A DNA stretch of 32,211 bases from Acidiferrobacter sp. (GTDB lineage Bacteria; Pseudomonadota; Gammaproteobacteria; Acidiferrobacterales; Acidiferrobacteraceae), in assembly GCA_027449165.1 (NCBI GenBank), contig DAIDMD010000032.1, positions 1 through 32,211 of the forward strand, given 5' to 3'. A model generated the notes under the pieces. It did not search any database. It saw only the letters and a program-made list of their open reading frames with translations, and was not told the DNA's origin. A program made the position numbers and the translations under genes. Shown here piece after piece: positions 7,672 to 16,386 of this stretch. Position 1 is the first letter of the stretch. The number at the start of each line of letters is the position of its first letter.

Positions 7672-10329
7672 ATGCACGACAAGCGCCATTCAAGCGGCAT
7701 CGACCGGCTCGACCGTTTGTATTTCGGGGCTTTGATCGGGCTAGCCGACTTCTCGCGGCGCCGGGCCTGGTGGGTCCTGGCCGCGGCGGTGCTGGTGAGC
7801 GCGGCCTCGCTCGTTTATACCGTCACGCACTTCACCATCAGCACCAATATGAGCCGGATGCTCTCCCAGGATCTGCCTTTCGAACGCGCCCAGCGGCAGT
7901 TCAACAAGGCCTTCCCAGGGTTGAACAAGACCCTGCTTGTCGTCGTGCAGAGCGATTCGCAGGCGCTCTCGCGCCGTGATGCCGGGCGCCTGACGCATTG
8001 GCTGCGTCGCCATGGTCAGGGGATCACACAGGTCAGCCAACCGGACGGCGGCCGGTTCTTCGCGCGCCAGGGCCTGCTCTATCTGTCCCAAAAGGCCCTT
8101 TGGAGCCTGTCTGACCGTCTGTCCCAGGCCCAGCCGTTCATGGCGACGCTGGCCGCCCATCCGACGCTGCCGCGCTTCTCGGGGCTCCTGGAGGCCGCCC
8201 TGGCGCGTGCGCGGACCCCCGGGGAGACCCTCCCGGGGCTCGCCACCGTGCTCGACGGATTGCGGACGACCCTGCAGGGCCAGGAGCGCGGGCGCTATGC
8301 GACGATGCCGTGGGCAAGACTCATGGGGACCGTGGCGCCCGGCGGGGGGATGGCCGGTGACAGCTTCGTGATCGTAAAGCCCCGCTACAACTATGAGGGC
8401 GGGGCGCCCGTCCAGACCGCCCTGCGGAGTGTCCGTGCCGGGGCCCGCGCCCTCGGGCTCGATCCCGGGCATGGCGTGACGGTGCGCATAACCGGATCGG
8501 CGGCGCTCGACAACGAGCAGGTGAAGACCGTATCGCAGAGCGCCGGTCTGGCCACGGGGCTGTCGCTTGCCCTGGTGCTGGTCATGCTGGTGCTGGGCCT
8601 GCATCGCGCGCGCTACGTGGTGATCATCCTCGTGACGCTGTTCATGGGGCTGACCTGGACCGCAGCGTTCGCGCTGATGGCGACCGGACCCATGAACCTG
8701 ATCTCGGTCGCGTTCGCGGTGCTGTTCGTAGGCCTCGGGGTCGATTTCGGGATTCAGTTCTGCATACGCTATCAGGAGGAAGGCGAACACGGCGACAATG
8801 GCCAGGCGATATCGGCAACGGCCCGGGGCGCGGGCAGCGCGCTGAGCCTCGCGGCGGTGGCCGCGGCGATCAGCTTTTACTCCTTCGTGCCGACGAGCTA
8901 CGCCGGCATCGTCGATCTGGGGATCATTTCCGGTACCGGGATGTTTTTTGCGCTGTTTGCCAATCTGACGGTGACCCCCGCCTTGCTTACGCTCCTCATC
9001 AACGGACACGAGAGCGGCCGGCCGCGCGGCCGGCTGCGCGCGCTGCTGGCGCGCATCCCCGTGGCGCGTCATCCGCGCGCCATCGTCGCGGGCGCCGCAG
9101 TGATCGGGATCGGCCTCATCCCCATGATCCTTGCGAGCCGCTTCGACTTCGACCCTATGCACCTCCAGAATCCCCACAGCGAGGCGGTGGCGACCTTCGA
9201 GTCCTTGCTCAAAAACAAACGCATTTCGCCCTACCCCATCGACATCCTGGAGCCGAATCTCGCGGCCGCCCGGCGGGTGGCGGCGCGCCTTGCCCGGCTG
9301 AAGACGGTGGGGCGGGTGCTGACCGCCGACAGCTTCGTCCCCACCCACCAGAACGCCAAGCTGGCCGTGATTGCGCAAATGGCCCTCATCGTCCCGCCGT
9401 TTTCGATCCAGTCGGGTACCCCGCACCCGCTGTCGGCGGCCCGGATCCGGACCTCCCTGGAGCGGCTCCAAAGGGATCTGAACGCCTTTGCCGCGGCCCG
9501 CAAGCAGGGCCGCACCGTGCGCGCGGCGCGAGGCCTGAGCGCCGCCTTGGGGCCTTATCTCGCGCGGTTCGGCGGCGACCGGACGGCCCTATTGACCCTG
9601 CAGCGGCGCGTCATCGGGACCTTGCCCTGGCAGCTTGCAGGCCTGCAGGAGGCCATGGGCGCACGGCCCGTGACCCTGCAGACGCTGCCTGCATCCCTGC
9701 GCCGGCAATTCCTGAGCCCCGATGGGCGCGCCCGGGTCGAGGTCTTCTCCTCGCTCGATCTCAACCGCAACCGGAACATCCAGCGCTTTGTCCGGGATGT
9801 CCTGCGGGTGGCCCCGGATGCGGTCGGTCCGCCGGTGCTCCTTGTCGAGGGTGGGCGCGCGGTGGTCGCGGCCTTCAAGGAGGCGAGCGCGCTGTCTTTC
9901 GTACTGATCACGATCGTCTTGCTGCTCACGCTGCGAAACGTGGCCGATGCCCTGACCATCCTGGCACCCCTGGTGCTCGCGGCCATGACGGCGGTGGCGG
10001 TGATGTGGGCGTTCGGCATCTCATTCAATCTCGCCAATATCATCGTGCTGCCCTTACTCATCGGGCTCAGCGTCGCCTTTAGCATCTATCTGGTCGTGCG
10101 CTGGCGGCGCGGCGTACGGACCGCGCTCTTGCTCGACACCAGCACCTCGGAGGCAGTCGTGTTCAGCGCGCTGACTACCATGAGCTCATTTGGAAGCCTT
10201 GCGATTTCGTCGAATCCCGGCATGGCGGTCCTCGGCGAGACCCTTTTTATCGCCATGGGCGCGGCGCTTGTCACGATTCTCCTGGTGTTGCCCGCGATCC
10301 TGAGCCTGCGGCAGGCCGCCCGTGGATAA
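7672..10329 (+). CDS. hpnN: HpnN, RND-family hopanoid transporter
   Basis: This is an 885-residue inner-membrane protein of the RND/MMPL superfamily. HpnN proteins carry hopanoids from the inner membrane towards the outer membrane. One membrane segment (about 31-52) is followed by a large periplasmic region. A bundle of hydrophobic segments around 285-450 contains GLGVDFGIQF near residues 354-363. A second periplasmic region and a C-terminal bundle containing LPLLIGLSVAFSIYLVV complete the two-fold RND layout. The start is the ATG at 7672 with GTAAGG upstream; longer open frame upstream lies inside hpnK and is not used. Its last eight bases overlap the hpnL start. Together with hpnM and mlaA it suggests a three-compartment hopanoid export line. 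Confidence 0.92.
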   Translation: MHDKRHSSGIDRLDRLYFGALIGLADFSRRRAWWVLAAAVLVSAASLVYTVTHFTISTNMSRMLSQDLPFERAQRQFNKAFPGLNKTLLVVVQSDSQALSRRDAGRLTHWLRRHGQGITQVSQPDGGRFFARQGLLYLSQKALWSLSDRLSQAQPFMATLAAHPTLPRFSGLLEAALARARTPGETLPGLATVLDGLRTTLQGQERGRYATMPWARLMGTVAPGGGMAGDSFVIVKPRYNYEGGAPVQTALRSVRAGARALGLDPGHGVTVRITGSAALDNEQVKTVSQSAGLATGLSLALVLVMLVLGLHRARYVVIILVTLFMGLTWTAAFALMATGPMNLISVAFAVLFVGLGVDFGIQFCIRYQEEGEHGDNGQAISATARGAGSALSLAAVAAAISFYSFVPTSYAGIVDLGIISGTGMFFALFANLTVTPALLTLLINGHESGRPRGRLRALLARIPVARHPRAIVAGAAVIGIGLIPMILASRFDFDPMHLQNPHSEAVATFESLLKNKRISPYPIDILEPNLAAARRVAARLARLKTVGRVLTADSFVPTHQNAKLAVIAQMALIVPPFSIQSGTPHPLSAARIRTSLERLQRDLNAFAAARKQGRTVRAARGLSAALGPYLARFGGDRTALLTLQRRVIGTLPWQLAGLQEAMGARPVTLQTLPASLRRQFLSPDGRARVEVFSSLDLNRNRNIQRFVRDVLRVAPDAVGPPVLLVEGGRAVVAAFKEASALSFVLITIVLLLTLRNVADALTILAPLVLAAMTAVAVMWAFGISFNLANIIVLPLLIGLSVAFSIYLVVRWRRGVRTALLLDTSTSEAVVFSALTTMSSFGSLAISSNPGMAVLGETLFIAMGAALVTILLVLPAILSLRQAARG

Positions 10330-11365
10330 GGCGCCCGACAGCCGCGGCTCGCGCGCGCCCCGGCCGCTGGCGGCGGGGGCGTTGGCGCTCCTGGCGGCCG
10401 CCGGCATCGCCCTGACGGGCTGGCTGCTCGAGCGTTTCGGATGGCAGCAGGTCGCGGGGTTTTTGGCGCGGGCCGGCGCGGGCCTTCTCTGGCTCATCCC
10501 CTTGCGGTTTGCCACCGCCGCGTGCGAGGTGCGCGGCTGGGGCGCCCTGCTCGGGACCCGTCGGCGGATCTCCTGGGCGATGCTCGCATGGCTTGGCATG
10601 GTGCGCGATGCCGTCAATACCTTTTTGCCGGTCGCGCGCGTGGGGGGCGAGTTCGTCGCCATCCGCCTGTTGCGCCTGCACGGCGTGGGCGGGGCGACCG
10701 CCCAGGCGAGCGTCATCGTCGAGACCAGCGTGACGCTGGCCCTGCAGATCGTCATGACGTTGTGCGGCATCGCCTTGGTGCTGCCGATGGCCGGTATCGG
10801 CGCGTCCCTGCCGGGGTTGCTGGCGGGGCTTGCGGGGGCGGCTGCGGTGGTCGCGGGTTTCGTGGCGGTCCAGCTGCGCATCGGCCTCAAGGAATTTGCC
10901 GATCGTACCCTCGGACGTCTTTTGCGCGCGGCCGGCGGCCCAGACCTGCCGTTCGTCGCCGGACTGGACCGCAAGGTGCTGAGTCTGTACCGGCAGCGCA
11001 TGGCCTTGCTGCGTTGCGCGGTCTGGCAGGTGGTGGGGTTCCTGGGGGGCGCGGCCGAGATCGGGCTTCTCGCGGTGTTGATGCATATCCCGCTGACCAT
11101 CGCCCAGGTCCTCGTTTTCGAGGCGCTGATCCAGGCCGTGCATAGCGTGTCGTTCGTGGTGCCCGGGGCCCTGGGAGTCCAGGAGGGCGGCTTCGTCGGG
11201 CTTGCCGTGCTGCTCGGGGTCGCGCCGGACGCCGCTTTGAGTATCGCGCTCGGGCGCAGGTTGCGTCAGTTGGCGATCGGGCTTCCGGTGCTCGCCTCGT
11301 GGCAGTGGCACGAGTGGCGGCTGCGGCGCCTTTTGCCCACGCAGGCGGCCCCGACCAGCGGCTAG
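10322..11365 (+). CDS. hpnL: HpnL, lysylphosphatidylglycerol-synthase-TM-like membrane protein (copy 1)
   Basis: This is a 347-residue polytopic membrane protein of the family that resembles the flippase half of MprF (lysylphosphatidylglycerol synthase transmembrane region). HpnL is associated with hopanoid loci and may flip lipids; its activity is not established. Conserved motifs are AVNTFLPVARVGGEFVAIRL around residues 98-117, IVETSVTLALQIVMTL after it, and the C-terminal VPGALGVQEGGFVGLAVLLG. The GTG start lies inside the last codons of hpnN (8-base overlap). A paralog with the same motif order is found at 15286-16308, so the locus has two copies. About 120 bp separate it from the squalene synthase gene. 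Confidence 0.87.
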   Translation: MDKAPDSRGSRAPRPLAAGALALLAAAGIALTGWLLERFGWQQVAGFLARAGAGLLWLIPLRFATAACEVRGWGALLGTRRRISWAMLAWLGMVRDAVNTFLPVARVGGEFVAIRLLRLHGVGGATAQASVIVETSVTLALQIVMTLCGIALVLPMAGIGASLPGLLAGLAGAAAVVAGFVAVQLRIGLKEFADRTLGRLLRAAGGPDLPFVAGLDRKVLSLYRQRMALLRCAVWQVVGFLGGAAEIGLLAVLMHIPLTIAQVLVFEALIQAVHSVSFVVPGALGVQEGGFVGLAVLLGVAPDAALSIALGRRLRQLAIGLPVLASWQWHEWRLRRLLPTQAAPTSG

Positions 11366-11487
11366 CGCGGTCCGGCGAGTTCAAGAAGCGGACACTTTAT
11401 GATATGGTTCCGGCCGCCATGGCGAAGTGGGTCGGCGAGGCGCGGCCTTGAGAATCAAGCCACCGATAGCCCATCAGGGAAAGGGAC

Positions 11488-12549
11488 ATGTCCGTATCGG
11501 TAGAAGATCCAGTGGTGATGAGAGACGGTCAGGACGACGCGCGGTTCCAGGCCGCCATGCTGCAGGATGTGTCGCGGACCTTTGCGCTTACGATCCCGCA
11601 GCTGCCCCCGGGGTTGCGCGACGTGGTGGGTAACGGCTATCTGCTCTGCCGTATCGTCGATACCATAGAGGATGATCCGGACATGAGCAGCGCGCAAAAG
11701 CGGCGCTTCTGTACGCTCTTCGCCCAGGTCGTGGCGCGACGCGCCGATCCGGCGGAGTTCGCTCGGGGTCTCGATGCGGTTTTGGCCCCCACGGTGCCGC
11801 CCGCCGAGCGGCTCCTGGTGCGCGAGACCGGGCGGGTGATCGCGATCGCAGACGGCTTTACCCCCGGGCAGCGCAAGGCGCTCGAGACCTGCGTGGCGAT
11901 CATGGCCGACGGCATGGCCGAATTCCAGGAGCGCAAGGATCCGGCGGGTCTTCCGACCCTGGCCGACATGGACCGCTCTTGCTATCACGTGGCCGGCGTC
12001 GTGGGCGAGATGTTGACCCGGCTCTTTTGCGAATACTCGCCGCGTATGCGCCGCGACGAGGACCGCCTCATGGCGCTCGCGGTCTCGTTTGGGCAGACTC
12101 TCCAGATGACCAATATCCTGAAGGACATCTGGGAGGACAGGCGGCGCGGGGCCTGTTGGTTGCCGCAAGACGTATTCGCCCGCCACGGCTTCGCGCTCGC
12201 CGACCTGGATAGGGGCCCGGGCGATGCGCGATTCGGCCAGGGCCTCGCGGAGCTGGTGGGTGTGGCGCGGGCCCACGCGCGCGATGCGCTCGCCTATGTG
12301 CTGCTGATCCCGCGGGAGGAGGTGGGCCTGCGGAATTTTTGCCTATGGGCGCTTGGCATGGCGGTCTTGACCCTGCGCAAGATCGACCGCAGGCGGGATT
12401 TTTCCAGCGGCCAGGATGTAAAGATCACGCGCCGCAGCGTCAAGGCGACGGTGGTGACGAGCCGTCTGGCGGCCGGCCACGATCGGCTTTTACGGCTCCT
12501 GTTCACGCTTTTGGCGGGCTCCTCGCAGCCGTCGTTGCGCAACGTCTGA
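11488..12549 (+). CDS. sqs: Squalene synthase (farnesyl-diphosphate farnesyltransferase), eukaryote-like single enzyme
   Basis: This is a 353-residue head-to-head prenyl synthase that should condense two farnesyl diphosphates and reduce the product to squalene. The first aspartate motif is DTIEDD at 58-63, in the context GYLLCRIVDTIEDD. The second is DIWED at 213-217, within QMTNILKDIWEDRRRG. Between them CYHVAGVVGEMLTRLF (165-180) matches the active-site tyrosine region of eukaryotic squalene synthases (HYVAGLVG) better than HpnC or HpnD. The length also fits that class. A short hydrophobic stretch near residues 334-345 could be a weak membrane tail. The ATG has AGGGAAAGGG just upstream. No hpnC, hpnD or hpnE is in the window, and shc follows 37 bp later, so this gene probably supplies squalene to the cyclase. 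Confidence 0.88.
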   Translation: MSVSVEDPVVMRDGQDDARFQAAMLQDVSRTFALTIPQLPPGLRDVVGNGYLLCRIVDTIEDDPDMSSAQKRRFCTLFAQVVARRADPAEFARGLDAVLAPTVPPAERLLVRETGRVIAIADGFTPGQRKALETCVAIMADGMAEFQERKDPAGLPTLADMDRSCYHVAGVVGEMLTRLFCEYSPRMRRDEDRLMALAVSFGQTLQMTNILKDIWEDRRRGACWLPQDVFARHGFALADLDRGPGDARFGQGLAELVGVARAHARDALAYVLLIPREEVGLRNFCLWALGMAVLTLRKIDRRRDFSSGQDVKITRRSVKATVVTSRLAAGHDRLLRLLFTLLAGSSQPSLRNV

Positions 12550-12586
12550 CTTAAAAAGCGCGTCATTGCCCGAGGAAGTGCAAGGT

Positions 12587-14530
12587 ATGAAGAGTCAGGG
12601 GTTTCCGGCAAAGAACCGGGAGAGGCGGGAGTCTTTGGCGCAAGACGCGGACGGGGCGTTCCTCGACGCGGTCCTGGCGCAGGCCCGCGACCGCATCCTC
12701 GCCGAGCAGGCCCCCGAGGGGTACTGGTGCTGGCCGCTCGAGGCCGATTGCACCATCCCGTCCGAATACATTCTCATGATGCATTTCATGGACGAGATCG
12801 ACCCGGTGCTGGAGGCGAAGCTCGCGCGCTATATCCGCAGCCGGCAGACCGAGGAGGGGGGGTGGCCGTTGTATTACGACGGCCATTTCGACATGAGCGC
12901 GTCGGTCAAGGCCTATTACGCCCTGAAGCTCGCGGGGGACGACGTCGGCGCGCCGCACATGGCGAAGGCCCGCGCGCTCATCCTGAAGCGCGGCGGCGCC
13001 GCCCGCGCCAACGTCTTTACGCGCATCGCCTTGGCGCAGTTCGGCCAGGTCCCTTGGCGCGCGATCCCGTTCATGCCGGTGGAGCTCATCCTGGCCCCCC
13101 GCTGGTTCCCCATCACCTTGGCCAAGGTCTCGTACTGGTCGCGGACCGTGATGGTGCCGCTGCTCGGGCTTTGCAGCCTCAAGGTCCGGGCGCGCAATCC
13201 CCGCGGCATAGGGATATCCGAGCTTTTCGTGCGGCCACCGGACGAGGAGCGCGACTATTTTCCGGTCCGGTCGTTCATGAATTATGTTTTATGCAAGTTC
13301 GAACGGATCGGATTGGGCCTCGAGCGCGCGATCCCGGGCCGCTTGCGGGCCCGGGCCCTGGCCCGGGCCGAGGAGTGGATCATAGAGCGGCTGAATGGGA
13401 CCGGTGGGCTGGGCGCGATTTTTCCGGCGATGGTGAATGCCTACGAGTTCCTGGCGGTGCGCGGCTATGGCCCGGACCATCCCTACCGGCGCGATGCCCT
13501 GGCCGCTATCCAGAAACTCCTGCTGGTGGGCGATGATGAGGCCTACTGCCAGCCGTGCGTCTCGCCTATCTGGGATACGGGTCTCGTGTGCCTGGCGCTT
13601 CTCGAGGCCGACCGCGAGGGGACCAAGGACGCCGTGACGCGCGGCCTTCACTGGATGCGCGACCGCCAGCTGCTCGACGAGCCCGGGGATTGGCGCGACA
13701 GCAGGCCCGACCTGCCCGGCGGCGGCTGGCCGTTCCAGTTCGAGAACGGCCACTACCCGGACCTGGATGACACCAGCGTCGTGGCCTGGGCCATGGAGGA
13801 GTCTTGCGATCCGGCATTTGCCGAATCGATTCGGCGGGCGGCGGAATGGGTCGCGGGCATGCAGTCGCGCAACGGCGGATTCGCGTCGTTCGACGTCGAC
13901 AACACCCACTACTATCTGAACGAGATTCCGTTTGCCGATCATGGGGCCCTGCTCGATCCGCCCACGAGCGACGTGACGGCGCGTTGCATCACCCTGCTTG
14001 CGCGCGCCGGGGGCGGCGGACGCTATCGTGAGGCCATAGCGCGCGCGGTCGCCTACCTGCGCTCCGAGCAGGAGGACTGCGGGGCGTGGTTCGGGCGGTG
14101 GGGGACGAATTACATCTACGGGACCTGGTCGGTCCTGATCGGCCTGCGCGCCGCCGGGATCGGGCGCGACGATCCCGCCGTCTCCGCCGCGGTCCGTTGG
14201 CTCCTGTCCGTTCAGAGGGCCGACGGCGGCTGGGGGGAGAGCAACGATTCCTACCACGACTCGACCTCTGCCGGAACGGGTTCGCGCAGCACGAGTTTCC
14301 AGACCGCGTGGGCGATACTGGCGCTGCTGGCCGCGGGCGAGACGGACAGCGAGGGGGTTCGCCGGGGCGTGCGTTACCTTCTGGCGCACCGCGAACCGGG
14401 CGGCCTGTGGGAGGACGTGGAGTTCACGGCGCCGGGTTTCCCGCGGGTCTTTTATCTGAAGTACCATGGATATGCCCGATATTTCCCGTTATGGGCCCTG
14501 GCGTGTTACCGCAATCGGACGGTCCGCTAA
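12587..14530 (+). CDS. shc: Squalene-hopene cyclase (Shc/HpnF)
   Basis: This is a 647-residue type II triterpene cyclase that folds squalene into hopene/hopanol at the inner membrane, the committed step of hopanoid synthesis. The protonating motif DxDD is present as DLDD at residues 392-395, followed by T-S-V. Several QW-type repeats with the G-x-W/F pattern are visible, for example EGGWPLYYDGHFD early, GGWPFQFENGHYP before DxDD, NGGFASFDVDN, DCGAWFGRWGTNYIYGTW and ADGGWGESNDSY. The C-terminal FYLKYHGYARYFPLWAL is a cyclase hallmark. The ATG at 12587 is chosen because CGAGGAAG lies eight bases upstream; a TTG at 12566 would add seven residues. The length is typical for proteobacterial enzymes. 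The 3' end overlaps the likely hpnG start. Confidence 0.96.
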   Translation: MKSQGFPAKNRERRESLAQDADGAFLDAVLAQARDRILAEQAPEGYWCWPLEADCTIPSEYILMMHFMDEIDPVLEAKLARYIRSRQTEEGGWPLYYDGHFDMSASVKAYYALKLAGDDVGAPHMAKARALILKRGGAARANVFTRIALAQFGQVPWRAIPFMPVELILAPRWFPITLAKVSYWSRTVMVPLLGLCSLKVRARNPRGIGISELFVRPPDEERDYFPVRSFMNYVLCKFERIGLGLERAIPGRLRARALARAEEWIIERLNGTGGLGAIFPAMVNAYEFLAVRGYGPDHPYRRDALAAIQKLLLVGDDEAYCQPCVSPIWDTGLVCLALLEADREGTKDAVTRGLHWMRDRQLLDEPGDWRDSRPDLPGGGWPFQFENGHYPDLDDTSVVAWAMEESCDPAFAESIRRAAEWVAGMQSRNGGFASFDVDNTHYYLNEIPFADHGALLDPPTSDVTARCITLLARAGGGGRYREAIARAVAYLRSEQEDCGAWFGRWGTNYIYGTWSVLIGLRAAGIGRDDPAVSAAVRWLLSVQRADGGWGESNDSYHDSTSAGTGSRSTSFQTAWAILALLAAGETDSEGVRRGVRYLLAHREPGGLWEDVEFTAPGFPRVFYLKYHGYARYFPLWALACYRNRTVR

Positions 14531-15243
14531 TCGGGCGCTACGGTTTTGCCGTGGCGCTCATCGCCGAGGCGCGGGCCTTCGGCCGGCGGCCTGCGGCGCC
14601 CGGCGGCCTGCGGCCGTTGCCCGGCGGCCACTGGCTCGGGGTGTCGGGTATGGGGCCGGCGCGGGCCCGGCACATGGGTCTGGAGCTTGCGGCGCGGGGG
14701 GTGCGCGGACTCGTCAGTTTCGGTACCTGCGGAGGGCTTGCCCCGGGGCTCGCCGCCGGCGCGCTCATCTGCCCGCGCGTGGTCTGCGGCCAGCAGGGGA
14801 CCTCTTACCAGGCCTCCTGGCCGGCGGGGCTCGGCGATTTCCTGCCGGGGCTCGTGTCCGTCGACGCGCTTTTGTCGATCTCGGAACCGGTATGCGGCGT
14901 GACGCATAAGGCGGACTTGTTTCGGCGCTACGGCGCATCCGGCGTCGACATGGAGAGCGAGGCGCTCGCGCAAGTCGCTTGCGAGCAGGGTCTCGAGTTT
15001 TTCGCCTTGCGCGCGATCGTCGACCCTTTCGATGAACCGCTCCCCGAAGGGCTCGCGCACGCGGTCGACGCATGGGGGCGCCCGCGCGTGGGTGCGCTGC
15101 TCGCGGCGCTCGGGGTCGACGGCGCGCGCTGGCGGGCGCTGGCGCGCCTGCGGCAGAACTTCGTGGCGGCGCAAAGGAGTCTCGCCTTGGCGGCCGCCGC
15201 GCTGGTCGGTGCGGCGGCGCATCGGCCCGATCAAGGCGTCTAG
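14491..15243 (+). CDS. hpnG: HpnG, hopanoid-associated nucleoside phosphorylase (adenosylhopane to ribosylhopane)
   Basis: This is a purine-nucleoside-phosphorylase-like protein that removes adenine from adenosylhopane, the step after HpnH. With the ATG at 14491 it is 250 residues. Motifs are VALIAEARAFG near the start, the phosphate/ribose loop SFGTCGGLAPGL at 77-88, and DMESEA at 153-158, the family's nucleoside-binding signature. The start is uncertain: the ATG at 14491 overlaps shc by 40 bp, a GTG at 14503 overlaps by 28 bp, and a GTG at 14551 just upstream of ALIAEAR would avoid overlap but truncate the first strand. None has a good ribosome-binding site, which suggests coupling to shc translation. 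The C-terminal Ala-rich helix is normal for the family. Confidence 0.87.
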   Translation: MGPGVLPQSDGPLIGRYGFAVALIAEARAFGRRPAAPGGLRPLPGGHWLGVSGMGPARARHMGLELAARGVRGLVSFGTCGGLAPGLAAGALICPRVVCGQQGTSYQASWPAGLGDFLPGLVSVDALLSISEPVCGVTHKADLFRRYGASGVDMESEALAQVACEQGLEFFALRAIVDPFDEPLPEGLAHAVDAWGRPRVGALLAALGVDGARWRALARLRQNFVAAQRSLALAAAALVGAAAHRPDQGV

Positions 15244-15285
15244 CCGGGGGCTGGGTGTGACGAGGAAGGTCGCGGATGGTGATTC

Positions 15286-16308
15286 ATGATGGAGGCACCG
15301 AAAACCGGCGGCGCCGGCCGATGGCTGCGCCTCGTGCCGCTTGCCGCGGGCGTATTGGGTCTGGCCGGCGCGGTCACGCTTTTTGCGCGTAACGATCCCG
15401 GGCGTATCCTGCGTCTGGTCGCCTTCGCCGGATTCGGTATGTTGTGGCTCGTGCCGGTGCGACTGGCGGTGATGACCCTGAACGCGCAGGGCTGGCGTGC
15501 GCTCTTTCCGAAGCCGCGGACCGTGTCCCTGCGCCTCCTGACGTGGGTGGCGTTCGTACGCAGCGCGGTCAACACCTTGCTGCCGGTGGCGCACGTGGGC
15601 GGCGAGGTCGCGGCCGCGCGCCATCTGGCCCGAAAGGGGGTGCCGGCGCCGGTCGCGATCGGCGGCATCGTAGTCGAGACCACGGTGACGATCTTCGTGC
15701 AGATGGGTTTCACGTTGGTCGGTATCGGTCTATTGCTGTCCTACATGGGGACCGCGCCGCTTATCGGGCACCTATGGTGGGGGCTTGCCGTGGCGGTGCC
15801 CGCGGGGCTTATCTTCGTGTTCCTGCAGCGCCGATCGCGACCCTTTTCCCGTCTCCAGCGGGTGTTGGCGCGTGCCGCCGGGGGGCTTTCGGCCGCAGGC
15901 CTGCAGGGGGCCGCCGTGGACGACGCGATCGTTTCGCTTTACGGGCGGATGGGGGCGCTCGCGCGCTGCGCCTTTTGGCAGGCCCTGAGCCTGGCCGGGG
16001 GGGCCGGCGAATTCTGGGTCATCTTGCGGCTGCTTCACCATCAGGCCGGCCCGCGGTTGGCACTGCTGCTGGAATCCTTGGTGCAGGCGTTGCAGAGCGC
16101 GGCTTTCATGGTGCCTGGGACCCTGGGGGTCCAGGAGGGCGGTCTTATCGCCATCGGCGCCGCAGCCGGTCTCTCGGCGGATACGGCGCTCGCCATATCG
16201 GCCATACGGCGTGTGCGCCAGATCGGGATTTCTTTGCCGGTCCTCTGGCTATGGCTGCGCAAGGATCGGGGGACGCCGTCTGCGGACATCGGACCGCGGC
16301 CGGCGTGA
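15286..16308 (+). CDS. hpnL: Second HpnL-like flippase-family membrane protein (copy 2)
   Basis: This is a 340-residue polytopic membrane protein and clear paralog of the product of 10322-11365. The shared landmarks appear in the same order: SAVNTLLPVAHVGGEVAAAR, IVVETTVTIFVQMGF, a W-Q in the middle (CAFWQALSLAGGAGEF) and VPGTLGVQEGGLIAIGAAAG near the C-terminus. Identity is obvious in these motifs and low elsewhere, so this is an old duplication or a separately acquired copy. Two adjacent ATGs (15286, 15289) are possible; GAGGAAGG lies about 17 bases upstream, rather far. The gene follows hpnG by 42 bp and is followed by the sulfotransferase. A role in moving a modified hopanoid or its precursor across the inner membrane is inference. 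Confidence 0.83.
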   Translation: MMEAPKTGGAGRWLRLVPLAAGVLGLAGAVTLFARNDPGRILRLVAFAGFGMLWLVPVRLAVMTLNAQGWRALFPKPRTVSLRLLTWVAFVRSAVNTLLPVAHVGGEVAAARHLARKGVPAPVAIGGIVVETTVTIFVQMGFTLVGIGLLLSYMGTAPLIGHLWWGLAVAVPAGLIFVFLQRRSRPFSRLQRVLARAAGGLSAAGLQGAAVDDAIVSLYGRMGALARCAFWQALSLAGGAGEFWVILRLLHHQAGPRLALLLESLVQALQSAAFMVPGTLGVQEGGLIAIGAAAGLSADTALAISAIRRVRQIGISLPVLWLWLRKDRGTPSADIGPRPA

Positions 16309-16386
16309 ACGGGAGATGCGCCGGGCCCATGCGGGCTGCTAGGATCATGGGCGTCCGGGCGCGCAGGATCCATAAAAGGAGACGTG

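Noticed and set aside
7741-9471. Minus-strand open frame of 576 codons inside hpnN
   Set aside because: Antisense shadow of the RND protein; composition is rich in Arg/Gly/His with no fold signature.
11380-11403. Promoter before squalene synthase (TATGAT at 11398-11403)
   Set aside because: The -10-like hexamer is fair, but the nearest -35-like hexamer is only 12 bases away; not convincing.
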